From: Mesostigma viride
Taxonomy: Eukaryota > Streptophyta > Mesostigmatophyceae > Mesostigmatales > Mesostigmataceae
Length of the DNA: 64,000 bases
Reading direction: 5' to 3'
Assembly (NCBI GenBank): GCA_009746045.1
Contig: RPFO01001186.1
Coordinates: 32,501-96,500, forward strand
Shown here: positions 24,420 to 36,780 of the stretch, piece after piece
Layout: each line of letters starts with the position of its first letter
How positions within the stretch are numbered: position 1 is the first letter of the stretch
Program-made: the position numbers and the translations under genes
Notes under the pieces: generated by a model
Told to the model about the DNA's origin: nothing
The model's database searches: none
Seen by the model: only the letters and a program-made list of their open reading frames with translations

Positions 24420-26332
24420 CTGCGAACAAAAAAGAAGAAAGCGAAAACAGTGAAATAATAGTAATTAGCGAATAAAACTATCATGGTAAGATTAGTTTAC
24501 ACGTAGACTGCGCAGTCTACGTGTAAAGTAATAAGCTAATGGTAAGATAAGAACTATTAAATGAAAGGGACATGTGGGCAGCTCCGCCTCCTCCTGCAAT
24601 AACAAGGAGTATAAGGACCCAAAGAGAGGGAAGCATCAGGAGGTGAGGTCAAGCAGCTGCGCCTCCTCCTGCAATAACAAGGAGTGTAAGGACCCAAAGA
24701 GAGGGAAGCATCAGGAGGTGAGGTCAAGCAGCTGCGCCTCCTCCTGCAATTACAAGGAGTGTAAGGACCCAAAGAGAGAGAAGCATCGGGAGGTGAGGTC
24801 AAGCAGCTCCGCCTCCTCCTGCAAACACAAAAAAAGAAGATATAGCAGTCAATAATACTACTCAGGAATAAGCAATCATGATTTACAAATATAGCACAAA
24901 GATAAGGACTAGTCAATGAAAGGGCCATGTGGGCAGCCCGGCCTCCTCCTGCGACTAAAAAGACTCTTAAGCATAGTGATGCATTGAGAATAGAAAGATA
25001 AAAATAAAGAAGAATTCAGATAGGAATCAGACCCAATGATAACGAAGCATCTTCAAAGGATGTATCATCGCGGCAAGAAAAAAAATGGAATGTGGCACCA
25101 TTAGTAAAGTATGCTGTCAACGCCTACACTGCCATCGGCCGGCCAGCTCCACCTCCTGCTGCAGCTACATCAGCTCTTTGCGATTTTCCGCGATAAGATT
25201 GAATATCTAATAATGAAAAGTAAAGAAGGGGTCACGCAATTATGGGAAAAAAGAGAGGCGGAAATAGACGTAACGCGTGGGCAGCTTTGGCCCCTTCTGC
25301 AAGGGGAATGAGTACGGAAACCAACGCTTTCCTACAAGGGGGTTGCCTTGCAAAGCCCTGGGGACACATGGCTTATTCAACAATAACGACAAAAGGATAG
25401 TAGCAAAATAGACGGTGCACAATGGCAGCTCCACCACCTCCAGCGACTCAAATAGTGTTCATAAGAGGACGCAGAAAGGACATTTGCGCCCCGTAGCACA
25501 AAACCCTCAATCCTCAGTCTGATGGATGATTATGGTGACGGGTCAAGCCATTCGGAGGCCACACTGAATGCTGGCAAGTTGGAAAAGTAAATTGATGTGT
25601 TCTTGATTCCGTAAAAAGTTGTGTAAGTAGAGAAATTCCGAGCAACACGGCGCGTGGCAGCAGAATATCTCAAAAGGTGCAAAGAAAAGGATCAACTAAG
25701 CTACTCGGAGGGACATGATATACATGGTAGTAGGACTGTACAGGCGGGCGGGGGGTCAGCTCTGCGGTACACTGGCAGACGTGAAAGGCATGCGGCTGAG
25801 AACGACAAAACGGATGCAAACAAGCATCAGGCCGCGCAGGTTGGCGGATTGAGGAACAAAACAAAAGCGGGTTGCACCAGTCATGCAGATGAAGAAAGAA
25901 GCGGGTCGCACCAGGCACGCAGGGCGAGAGACAAGCGGGTCGCACCAGGCACGCAGGGCGAGAGACAAGCGGGTCGCACCAGGTATGCAGATACAGAAAC
26001 AAGCTGGTTCTGCACCGCATGCGATCCACAATGCGTTCTACCGGGCCTCGAGGGCCACGCCCGCTTGTGGCCTGCCCGGTTGTGGCAGTGAGAGAATCTA
26101 CGGCAAGCTCGTCGAGGGCGCGCTCATACACCTCGTGCGCTCCGTGATATACTCATGCCTTTCAAAGCCTCAGCTTCTACGTGTCGGCGCATACCTTCTT
26201 AGCTTTCGCCAGGGCTTTGACCTCGTGTAACCGCGTGTTTAGCCGTCCAAATTGGTTAATCGATTGCTGGTCCTCCCATGTGACCTCCACGTCCGCTGAG
26301 GATCCCGGTGCCTGGAAATCACGACGGGACAT
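24156..26332 (-). CDS. PFDN4: Prefoldin subunit 4
   Basis: Two coding exons on the minus strand: 26332-26195 (ATG, 46 codons) and 24419-24156 (87 codons plus stop), 133 residues, close to the usual size. Prefoldin is a hexameric cytosolic chaperone that hands unfolded actin and tubulin to the CCT chaperonin; subunit 4 is a beta-type subunit. Diagnostic strings are [19 protein letters not shown] near residue 16, [13 protein letters not shown] after the splice, and the C-terminal [18 protein letters not shown]. The donor is AAGAAG|GTATGC and the acceptor tttgttcgcag|GAG, phase 0. The family's two coiled-coil helices and central hairpins fit this layout. The 1775-bp intron is full of copies of its own acceptor edge. 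Confidence 0.93.
24496..24527. repeat. Perfect 32-bp palindrome
   Basis: TTTACACGTAGACTGC is followed directly by its reverse complement, with no spacer. The half GCAGTCTACGTGTAAA also occurs once at 15915-15930 beside a LINE-type hairpin, so the palindrome looks like two such ends joined head to head. Confidence 0.9.
24578..24955 (-). repeat. 75-bp tandem repeat carrying copies of the prefoldin 4 acceptor
   Basis: Units begin at 24578, 24653, 24728 and 24803; a degraded one is near 24934. On the minus strand each contains TTGCAGGAGGAGGCGGAGC or GCGCAGC variants, which match the real acceptor plus first exon bases at 24424-24405. More distant copies are at about 25141, 25275 and 25426. Confidence 0.85.
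25867..26002 (+). repeat. 34-bp tandem repeat, four units
   Basis: Units start at 25867, 25901, 25935 and 25969 with gcgggt(c/t)gcaccag. It is in the prefoldin 4 intron and in no clear relation to a splice edge. Confidence 0.85.
26195..26332 (-). CDS. PFDN4: Prefoldin 4 exon 1
   Basis: The start codon is at 26332-26330 (ATGTCCCGTCGT). It encodes the N-terminal helix and ends at AKAKK before the donor GTATGC. The next upstream in-frame sequence gives no better start. Confidence 0.88.
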
Positions 26333-26810
26333 CAACCGAAGACGTGGAAAGCCCGTCAGTGTGGTGGTGACTCAGAGGGCTATACAAAGAACGCCTCACA
26401 CACACAAACGCATCTTGCAAAGACACATGTATACAACCATACCTGCATCTTCGTATATAATCTTGATTATGACTTTATCGCAAAAAAATGGCAATGCAAG
26501 CAGAGACACTCCACGGGCTCTCCATGCGCTAGGAGGAAGGCTGCAGGGTCGCACAAATCAGATCCCAACACTTCAACGTAAAATCGTGTGGGGCACGTCC
26601 TGTTTTCGCAATAAGCTTCCTAAAGCACCAATGCTCTCGGAAAGACGATGGTCGTGGGCAGCGGGATGTCTCCTGACATCGAGGCCAGAGATTAGTTCCA
26701 TCGCCAAGGTCGCTCCCCTAAAAAAATAATGAAAAACAGGCATGAGCGCAGGCTGCAGCAATGACTACTGGCATCCACTCAAACAAAGAGTTGTTGTCAG
26801 TACAGGCATT

Positions 26811-26954
26811 CACGCCTTAAGTTGGGTTGGCTTAAGTTGGGTTCACGCCTTCAGTTGGGTCGCAGTTGGCTGCATGGCGAACCCAACTTATTATCGATAT
26901 AACGAACCTAACTTACTGATGGCTGTACTGGAAAAAAAACCAACTTAAGGCGTG
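26811..26954. mobile_element. Small inverted-repeat element, MITE-like
   Basis: CACGCCTTAAGTTGG at 26811-26825 is the exact reverse complement of CCAACTTAAGGCGTG at 26940-26954. The interior repeats ttaagttgggtt. No coding capacity. It lies about 480 bp upstream of the prefoldin 4 start codon. Confidence 0.65.
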
Positions 26955-26986
26955 AGGGGCTTTTAGCGCGGTGTGGCACTGAATTT

Positions 26987-27382
26987 CACAGGTCGGACAA
27001 ATATAAATAAAATATGATTTAAATACTTTTGGCTGCTTACCGGTCGCCGTTGGATTAATTTAGATATTTTGGTCAAAGCCGGTTTCACCGTTGGATTAAT
27101 TTAGATAATTTGGTCAAAGCCGGTTTCGCCGTTGGATTAATCTAAATATTTTGGTCAAAACTGTTTCGCCGTTGGATTAATCTAAATATTTTGGTCAAAG
27201 CCGGTTTCGCCGTTGGATTTATCTAAATATTTTGGTCAAAACTGTTTCGCCGTTGGATTAATCCAAATATTTTTTGCCAAACGGGGTTCACCGTTGGATT
27301 AATTTAGTGGACTAAATATGCAACATTTATAAATCAAATGCGCAAATACGGCCAAATATCATTTATATTTGTCCGACCTGTG
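26987..27382. mobile_element. 396-bp TIR element with internal 48-bp repeats
   Basis: The ends are perfect 22-bp inverted repeats starting CACAGGTCGGACAAATATAA. The interior is about six units of a 45-50 bp repeat (cgttggattaatctaaatat and ttttggtcaaa). No protein. A second copy lacking its left end is at 36290-36635. Confidence 0.8.
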
Positions 27383-27493
27383 CAAGTTTAAGTGTGTGCA
27401 AATGCATTTCCCGCTCAGTTTCCTGATGGCGCGCGAGGCAGGACGCAGACGCGGCCAGTTCAGACTGAAACTGAAACTTCAGATGTTAAAGTT

Positions 27494-29448
27494 TGTAACA
27501 ACCAAATGTTACATCCAAAGTTTTCCTACTGGTGACCTTATTATGAGTTCTTGGGGACAATTATTTGGATAGTTAGGAGGCTTCGACGTATGATTGATAT
27601 ACGAAGTGTCGCGTTTGCGTGCCATATCATCCTGGACTGGTCATTACCGCTACTTGGAATGCATCCACTATCAGCAGGAATCATGTGCACATGAGATATG
27701 CCACCTGTAAAATGAGAATGAAAGGTGCGGTCCTTTATGGCACCGCCACCTTCATGACAGGCAATGCGGCCCAACCAGCCGATTCTTGAGACCATGCTTT
27801 ATCATCAAAGCAACCAAAAGACATTTCAATTCCAATGAGATACATGACGAATTACAAAGAGTGTCGAGTTGTAATGTTGTAGTTATAAGAGCAGCTGTGA
27901 GGTCCCTTGGTTGACGCCACTGCAGGCCCCTTGTGGCGGCAGTGCGCGTGTGTTCCCGACCTAGTTCCTACTGGCATTCTTGCCAACGACGACCAGGGTG
28001 CCCGAAGGCCCTGTCCCTTGTCTCGTTCTCAGTCTTACACACATTCTTAACAAAACCAATACATTGTCATATCCGTCAGTCCATCCTCATGGCAACTGAC
28101 TGCATGCAACCACTCACGGGGGCTGCTCCGGGCTGCTCGAACTATTTCACCCCATGAAGACAACAAACCAGTTGTGAGGGAGAGAAACGGACGAACAACG
28201 ACCACCATGGTTCGTTGCTCATCCTTCTATACTGCTCAAAGCTCAAGCCTGGCGGCTGGCGCCACTACGCCACTTTAGACATCAGCCAATCATAACATTG
28301 TCTAATTTCCGACAAGCTAAACTTCAAGCTTTATCTGTCAAGCGAACACAAATATACAAGGGCAAATCTATCGGCTATGCCAGGCACCGCCTGGGGCTTC
28401 CTTGCATTTGTGTCTGGTGTCCCACGTTGAAATCCTGAAATTGCACATCTGCTCAGTGCCTCGCCGGCTTGCTGCGTACCAGCATTCGGCAAACTGCCCT
28501 TGTGACGAATGTCAGTGAAATTCAGGTCCGCCCAAAAGTTCCGTCAGCAAATTCAGCGGACTTGGCGCGTGAGTACAATTGAGATCCGCGGCGTCAGTAC
28601 CGGGCCGCGGTATAGCAACCCGCACAAGGCTGCGGACGTCAGAATTACGCTAAAATCTGAATTGCGGACGTGATAGATCACGGACGCGACAGAAGGCTAA
28701 ATGAAAAAAGTTAAAACGTTAGCCTCCGACAATCTGGAGCGTCCGATGATGGATCCAACGGACGCGATAAACTCGCTAAGTTAGCGGCTCGGGTCGTCCG
28801 TACAAATACTAAATCATAAACAACCAATACAAAACAAGCAAACTACGGAAAACAAACGGGCCTGCTGAGATCTGTCGAATTATTGTTCTACCCTCATTGG
28901 TCGTGGCCTGATCCACGTGGGGTACTTTGCATGGTTTAGTTCAGCCAGTCATAGATTCTCTTTAAGACTGTCGTACCTGGTGGATCTGGTTCCAGGTCAC
29001 GGAGATTCTGTAGTGCTGGCCTTGTGCTGTGTTGTGGATTCTGAGGACAGGATCTTACCTTGAGTGATCCTCACTTTTGATTGGTTCTTTCGGGTTAGGG
29101 TTGAGCTGACTCTGTGTGCACGATGACTTTTATACTGTTTGTGGCGGCCGTGCATGTGTGCGTGTATGAGAGCTAAAGCTATGGTGTAATTCAAGTGTTT
29201 CCTTGTTCATCAATCAAACAACCCTTGCTAAAAGTCAACTATAACTTCAACAGATAGTCGACTTGGATATAACTTGTCTGTTGTGTCTAACAAGGGTGGG
29301 GACTCATTCCCTTAACTGTTGAAGATCCATCTTCATTGCTTCTCTGGACGTGAAGTTATCTGTCGCGACTCCAACCCAGGTATAAAGATCTTTTCACATC
29401 AATGTTGAAACTTAGGCTGTTGCAAACACAACATTTTTAGTCGTTACA
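27494..29448 (+). repeat. 5' LTR, interrupted
   Basis: It matches the 3' LTR except for an extra 1.26 kb at 27601-28857. Small differences: a T/G near 29194 and about one indel near 29229. Confidence 0.88.
27601..28857. mobile_element. 1.26-kb insertion in the 5' LTR, class unknown
   Basis: Its limits follow from comparison with the 3' LTR (tgatat|...|gggcctgctg). I see no inverted repeats, clear target duplication or protein. It may be a non-autonomous DNA element or captured genomic DNA. Confidence 0.75.
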
Positions 29449-32400
29449 TTGGTATCGGAGGTTTCTACCTAGGTGTTGGTTGTCTTGACAGTATTAGTTC
29501 ACGGTTAACAATGGAATTCTTGCCCGACCCAGAGAGGGTACGTTATGCTGTGTGTTCGGACAGTTTTTAGAGTGTGACTCATCCTTATGTGACAGTCTTG
29601 CTCTGAGAGCTGCTTTGAGCTCACAAGTCTCTAACGTCTCCCCAGTCCGGCATGCGCGACCCATGGAGTGATGAGTAACTCGGAGACACAACCACCGTTA
29701 TCAAGTAAGAGAGTTGAAGATGCAACCACATCTTTAGCAGCTCAACGGACGACCGGTGATGAAAGGGTTTCATCATCTATACTCCCAGACGTCAACTATT
29801 TGGATTCGTGCAATATTTCATAGACAAGCGTCCTTACGTACGGGCTTTCGGCTGGCTGGCCGCATCGTGCTGAAGTCCGACCACCGCCCTGTCTGTCGTG
29901 GCTGCTGACGCCGCAGTCTCCGCCTAGCTCCAAACATCTTTATATATTAGCATTACGCAAGTATTGCTACGTTTCGAGCAGGGCAATGCGGAGTGTTGGT
30001 CCAGTAGCTCAGCAGGTCCGGCTCCAGAATCCTGCTAGGAGCTGTTTTTTTTTTTCTGCCGGCTCTGTTTTCGGCCAGGCTGACATGGCGCTACGGGTTA
30101 TGGCTGAGCCGACGCACTGTTGCTGCCGACGGCACCTATCACCCGGCTTCCGGGTTGCGGCTGCACGCACGACCACCACCGCGACCGCCTGACGACGTCG
30201 CTGTCTCAGGTTGTTTTTTTTTTCCCGATGCTGCTTTTCTTTGACGACATTGTTACGGTGTGGCTCAGCAGGTTACACCTCGTGTCTTTTGAGGGTGGCT
30301 CCGGATGAGCGGACAGTAGGGATTCATGGCTGCCTTTTTCACGCAAGGTTCCTTTTGCACTCACTTGACAATCTTTCAGGATCCTTTTCTTCCGTGCATG
30401 GGCAGCCTACCCTTGCTGTTTAACTGTGGCACGTTCTTAATTCACGCGTCGCCAAACATTTGTTTCAGTTGTGGGGGAAACTCTTCCTTTTCTTGTTGAG
30501 CAACATCATTGACAGTGGAGGCGTTCTAGGTGGAGCTTTGGTTCCTCCCACGTGGATGGTGGTTTGGTTTTGGTGGGGAGGAGAACAACGGCATCTGAGT
30601 TGTTCCCACTATCAACATGGTACTATGGATAGGGCGAGCTCCCTAGGAGTTGTCCAGAGTGGTCCAGATTGGTGGCAGCTACGTCTGGTTACCCTGAGCA
30701 ATTTTTTGCGGGGGAGTGGACATCCTGGCTGTCTGCAATGTAATTTCCAGACGGCATCACACATGCCAGGGCAGAACAACAGCAGGTACGGGGTTTCCAC
30801 TATCATACTTGGACAGCTGTGTCTAGTTACCCTGAGAAAATTTCTGCGGGGGAGTGGATATCCCAGGTCTGCCAAAGGGTTGCCAGATGCTATCATGGAG
30901 GCATATGGCATGGTAGATGCCACCACATCAGGGGACATCGGGATACCTGCAGTGGGTTGTCCCCAAAAGGGTATCACATGAGTTGGATATCCCACTGAGG
31001 TCTGCCAAAGGGTTGCCAGATGCTATCATGGAGGCATATGGCATGCATGGTAGATGCCACCACATCAGGGGACATCGGGATACCTGCAGTAGGTTGTCCC
31101 CCGGAGGGTATCACACGGGCACCCATGAGTTGCCAGGGGTCTCTTGCATGGGTTGCCCACTTGCCAGACGGTGTCCTTTGACACATGTTCCCAGAGGGGG
31201 TGGACCACTTGCTTGACAACGTCCCCTTACAAGTGGGGTGTGGGTCACTTGCCAGTTGGGGCCCTTACCTGCGCCAGACCATTGTGACCACACATTTACT
31301 TCTCCGAGGACATGATGGTTACCACTGCTTGTTGGCAGATGGCCCCTGTTGGGCCTAGGAGGTGCACTAGGACAGCAAGTATGGACACCAGGGCTGCTGT
31401 CATAGTTCTTATCTGTGAATATATCTGATATAGTTCTCAGATCAGAATTTTTGACACTGGGCAAGGCGCTTTTAGGCCCATTCTCTTGACTTTTGGGCAG
31501 TTGTGCTGGCTGTTGGACCACCTCAGGCCCTTGTCACTCCTTAGGCTTAGGAGTTCTGGCTACCTGGCACTTGGTAGTAGCCATGTTAGAGTCAGCTGTC
31601 TTGACAGGTTGGCAGTCTGTGGTTTGCCTACTAGGCAGTTTTTCTGAGTGCCATAGTGAAGGTTGCTGGCTCCTTCTTGCAGCTGATTGACGTTCAGTCC
31701 GGGAAGTTGACAGCATGTGGTCATTCTTCCAAGCAGCTTCTGGAGCCAGGCTCATTGGTGTCCGTTCCAGGCCTCCTTAAAGCAGCTTAGTCACTTCCCC
31801 ATCGCGTGACCGGCGCAAGCAGCTAGTCTTGGTTGTCCAGTCAGGCAACCGCTGTGTTGACTACCCACATGTGGGGGTGGTCCAACGCTGATTGGGCGTG
31901 GTGGCAGTAGCCTATTGGGGACTTGAGGCCAGTGGGGGATTGGTAACTTGTCAATGGCGGACATGGTGCATGGAGGCGACGCTGGAGAGTATCCTGGTGG
32001 TTGACTAGTGCTGTTGGTGGTGACTGCAAGCACTCAATGGTGGAGACTTCATCAAGCACTGCATGGTGGCCGCTGGGACTCTGGTGACTTGGGGACGCCC
32101 AAGTGACGCGTATCTGTAATGCTGGTGCCTGCTCCTGACGCTGTGTTGGGTCCTGCCTGCTGGTGGACATCAAGCCAGCCGTGTGCAGATGAGTAACCTC
32201 CTACCCTTGCTTTGCCCTGCTATGGACTTATCCTTGCTTGCATGGTGCCAGGATGGCTTGTTGTCTTGATAGTACACCATCCGCCCTTGAGCTGATTGCT
32301 TGCACAGCATGATGGTTGTATGAATAGGACTGCTTGCACGGGGGGTCTGGCATCATGTTTGCATGGGTAGGATGTCCTTGTGGGTTGGATGATGGGCGGG

Positions 32401-35400
32401 ATCAACGGAGCTACAACTGTGGGGCCGGCTGGAATCTTTGGCATGACAGTGATGACAATGGTGCCCACTCCGTTGACTCTTAATTGAGGAGTTAATTGGG
32501 AGGGTGCTGGGCGGGGGCTCACATGAGCTTAGAGGTGTGGGTTTGTTGAGGGACCCATTCAGCCCTTTACCACCCTTACAACCTGCCTCATATGCATCAG
32601 TATCCGTGGTACACTGACATTAATACCATTTGGCAGTCTACGTGGTTCACGGACATGGATACTACCTTCCATGCTTTGACTAGGGGGACATTGTTCAGTC
32701 TACTTGCTAGGGCCCTGCCAAGCTGAGGGTGTATCTGTTTGATGACTGATGGCCTCATCCAGCATACCCTTATGCTGCCCTACTTGTGCAACCTTGTCTT
32801 GGGCTCCTTCGATCCTAATGCCCACATTACCTTGCATGGTAGTGCCACCTGGATGGTTGCGGGGAGTGATGTTGTTGCTGGGGGCCCTGCCAAGCTTGAG
32901 CACATCAGTTGCCTGATTGGTGATTGCTTTCAGTTTGCTCTCAAGCTGCCCTGTATGCAACTCCGTCTTGGACACTTTGCTGTAGTGCCCATCCCATCTT
33001 TAGTCATGAGGTGCATAGGACGCCGTTATAGAGAGACCCTGCAGGCCACCAGTGGGTCAGTGGGCTGAGAGACAGGCCTCCCCCACCCTTCTCTGGTTGG
33101 CTGGGCCTCTGTCCTTATGCGTATTCCATGGCGTTTGTTCCTGCTAGGTTATGCTGTCAATCTTGGGAAGCTGATACCAGGATTATTACAGCTTATTCTA
33201 CGCAGAAGGGTGGAATTACTAGGCATGCTGGTAGTCTCCAGTTTACCAGTTATGCTGAGGGGGATTTGTGTGGGGAGCAGGGCGTGCAGGGGATTGGGCT
33301 GCGTCTAAACCTTGCATGGGGTAGCGTGTGCTACGCTTTACCAGTTGGGGCATACCGTTCATAATGCTGGTGAGGCATTACTGATCTTCTGCTATCCCTA
33401 TCAAGGCTGTGGATGGTTTCCCAGGCATCTTATGGAGAAATAGTGTGCCTTGGCTCATAAAAAGCCACTGGCTATGGGTTGAGAGTACTAGCTACTAAGG
33501 AGATGTGGCTTTACCTCACTCTACTCCTGTGGGTGCGACTGGAGGGGGGAAATTTTGTTCTGGTGGGGAGGAGATCTATGAGGATCATAGCGTGGAGACA
33601 CCTTGGGATTTCAGTTCATCTTTTCTGGGTCTCCTCATAGATCCCTGACTAGATGGTATCCTGGTTTCGCTGGCCATCGGTGGGCTATTTTGGCTGTGCT
33701 TTGTTGCATCTCCCCAACCTGCTGACGGGTACCCACTGGAGACAACCCTGTCCACGGCTTCATCATGGGCGTACTTCTGAGATAACCTTGCTCTTCATGA
33801 GGCGACCCTGTTGGCGACGTCTTCCTGCTGGATTGCTCCTGTCTCTTGGTGACTGCACTTCCACCTGGGGCGCTGTTGACGTTTCCTCGTTCCAGTTTGC
33901 GTGGACTGCCGGGTGTCAGCGGGCCTTGGACTTGCTGCAGCAGAAGCTCATGCCAGCCCTGTGTTAGGATTGAGCATTCTTGGCATCCATCCAGCCTGCT
34001 ATGACCTGATGAGCCTTGGACCCTGGCAGCCCAGTTAATTATGGGGGGTTGGCTGTATAGAGGGTTAGCCTTGCTACATGACACTATGCTTCCTGCCCTG
34101 ATCAAGCAGTGAGAGCTGTCAGTATTCATGGCATGGATCCCTGTGGATGACCCGTTATCCCTGGGAATGTCAGGCTTGTCTTCACCCGTGGACTCTAGCT
34201 GAGGGAGGGTGGTGTCCCAGAACCTGGAGTGGCCTCACCTTGTTTGGCTTAGGTGCCTTGACCCTGTTTACTCCTTCCTGGATTCATGTGGACTCATCGA
34301 ATCTGACTGGGATCTGAGTTGAGTGGGATGGACTCTTGTGGGAGTTTGGTGGGACTAAGCTGAGATGACATCCAGATCTTGGTGACCAGCTTCTGAGGAT
34401 AGTTGAGGGGATCTGAGCCTGGATGGCACATGGAGAGTGACTTCTGTGTTGTACCCCGACATATGGAGTTGTTCACCTAGGGCTTGATGCCTGGTATGAT
34501 TAAGACACGTGGTTCATGTATGCACACCAGCCTGTATGAGAGTGGCTCCCCTTTTTGTGGCTCATCTGCTGCATAGGATGTATGCATTGTCACCAGGACC
34601 TGAGTTTGATATGAGGCCTACTGAGGGGCAGGACATGCTAGCAGCCTTACCTGAGGCCTTGAAGGAGGCATTTACTCAGTTGCAGCCAGTGAGTATGGGA
34701 GAGGCTTCCTACAGGGAGCTGTTGGAGTTTCAGTTCAGAAGGGTGACTTTGATTTGGTTCCTTCTTTCTCCAGCTCAGCCAGAAGGTGTTTTCCTTTGGA
34801 GACTTCTACCTCTTTTGCAATCCCGGGTTGCCCAAGTACACTGTGGAACTTAGGGTCCGTCTGATGCCACTACGGGTGCTGGTGCCCTGATAGGTGCTAA
34901 GTGGTCTGTGGTCAAGACCTTTCTGCAGTTCTGGTGAGCGTACAGATCAGGGGTGAGCAGGCACAAGACGTCCTCTACTTGGGTGATGGACCCGGCGAGT
35001 CAGTCTGTGGTGCTCCTCTCCTGGGGCATGCTTTCGCTATGCTGTCCAGATGGTGGCAGGGGCTACTGAGACTTGCATGGTGCTGCAGGTCAGCAGGAAC
35101 TGGCCAGAGTTGGCCCACGTGGTGGAGCAGTTTCCCATGTGTGGACCCAATGGCAAGGTGGCCTGAATGGGGATTGGTATAGCCTGTGAGGAACAGGGCT
35201 GAGAAGGAAAGGGGGCTTTGGATTGTGGTGTGAGGGGGGGGATTCCAGGATGGATGATGGGGGGGCTCCATTCCAGTTCTGATGTTCCAGTCCAGAGTTC
35301 CAGAATTCCAGAATGATGACGGGATGACTTCCCGTATTGCTGTGATTATCTGGGCTTGTAGTGGATAAGGATGTGACTTGTCTTCTTTAAGCACCTGTGA

Positions 35401-35568
35401 CTAGATGTTTATGAGATAGGAGGCCCTGGCTTCAGGGATGTAAAAACCCATCTGCTTGTCCCAAGAGATGGTGGACTTCCTGTTTATTGTTGTGTTGTTC
35501 TTGTGTAGGTTGTTGTTTATTCTTCTTGGCTTCTAGGAACTGGGAGTTCCTGTCTTGAGGGGGAGATA
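29449..35568 (+). other. Non-coding interior of the LTR derivative
   Basis: The longest frames are about 170 residues and show no domain. It contains a tandem duplication: aggtctgccaaagggttgcc and the following 100 bp occur at about 30868 and 30998. Short words such as ggttgcccacttgcc recur. Confidence 0.7.
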
Positions 35569-36268
35569 TGTAACAACCAAATGTTACATCCAAAGTTTTC
35601 CTACTGGTGACCTTATTATGAGTTCTTGGGGACAATTATTTGGATAGTTAGGAGGCTTCGACGTATGATTGATATTGGGCCTGCTGAGATCTGTCGAATT
35701 ATTGTTCTACCCTCATTGGTCGTGGCCTGATCCACGTGGGGTACTTTGCATGGTTTAGTTCAGCCAGTCATAGATTCTCTTTAAGACTGTCGTACCTGGT
35801 GGATCTGGTTCCAGGTCACGGAGATTCTGTAGTGCTGGCCTTGTGCTGTGTTGTGGATTCTGAGGACAGGATCTTACCTTGAGTGATCCTCACTTTTGAT
35901 TGGTTCTTTCGGGTTAGGGTTGAGCTGACTCTGTGTGCACGATGACTTTTATACTGTTTGTGGCGGCCGTGCATGTGTGCGTGTATGAGAGCTAAAGCTA
36001 TGGTGTAATTCAAGGGTTTCCTTGTTCATCAATCAAACAACCCTTGAGTAAAAGTCAACTATAACTTCAACAGATAGTCGACTTGGATATAACTTGTCTG
36101 TTGTGTCTAACAAGGGTGGGGACTCATTCCCTTAACTGTTGAAGATCCATCTTCATTGCTTCTCTGGACGTGAAGTTATCTGTCGCGACTCCAACCCAGG
36201 TATAAAGATCTTTTCACATCAATGTTGAAACTGAGGCTGTTGCAAACACAACATTTTTAGTCGTTACA
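35569..36268 (+). repeat. 3' LTR
   Basis: An uninterrupted 700-bp LTR, TG...CA, followed by AAGTT. Confidence 0.9.
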
Positions 36269-36289
36269 AAGTTAAAGGCCCTGGCGGCA

Positions 36290-36635
36290 CGAGTATTTAA
36301 ATATTCATTTAGATTAATTTAAATATTCAAAGCCAGTTTCACCGTTGGATTAATTTAGATATTTTGGTCAAAACTGTTTCGCCGTTGGATTAATCTAAAT
36401 ATTTTGGTCAAAGCCGATTTTGCCGTTGGATTAATCTAAATATTTTGGTCAAAACTGTTTCGCCGTTGGATTAATCTAAATATTTTGGTCAAAGCCGGTT
36501 TCACCGTTGGATTAATCTAAATATTTTTTGCCGACGGGGTTCACCGTTGGATTAATTTAGTGGACTAAATATGCAACATTTATAAATCAAATGCGCAAAT
36601 ACGGCCAAATATCATTTATATTTGTCCGACCTGTG
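36290..36635. mobile_element. Second copy of the 48-bp-repeat TIR element, left end missing
   Basis: Shares the internal repeats and the right inverted repeat (36614-36635) with the element at 26987-27382. The left inverted repeat is absent. Confidence 0.75.
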
Positions 36636-36780
36636 CTGAATTTTGACGGCCACGACTTCAGGGTTATGAGTTTTTTCCCGCGCCGGTGGTCCGATAGGGT
36701 TTCCGCGCCATCCAACACTAAGCATGATCTATAAAATTCACTGCAAATCTTGGTCAGTTGGGCGCTGAAATCAGTCATCA

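Larger units (their letters stand above)
27494..36268 (+). mobile_element. LTR retrotransposon derivative without intact proteins
   Basis: The 3' LTR is 35569-36268 (700 bp, TGTAACAACC...GTCGTTACA). The 5' LTR is 27494-27600 plus 28858-29448. The target-site duplication AAGTT is at 27489-27493 and 36269-36273. A primer-binding-like TTGGTATCGGAGG follows the 5' LTR and a purine tract (gagggggagata) precedes the 3' LTR. The interior is about 6.1 kb with no gag or pol domain I can see in any frame, although the LTRs are nearly identical. That combination fits a large non-autonomous derivative rather than old decay. Confidence 0.88.

Noticed and set aside
29449-35568. Pol genes in the large LTR derivative
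   Set aside because: Frames up to 173 codons were read but no protease, integrase, reverse transcriptase or RNase H motif was seen.
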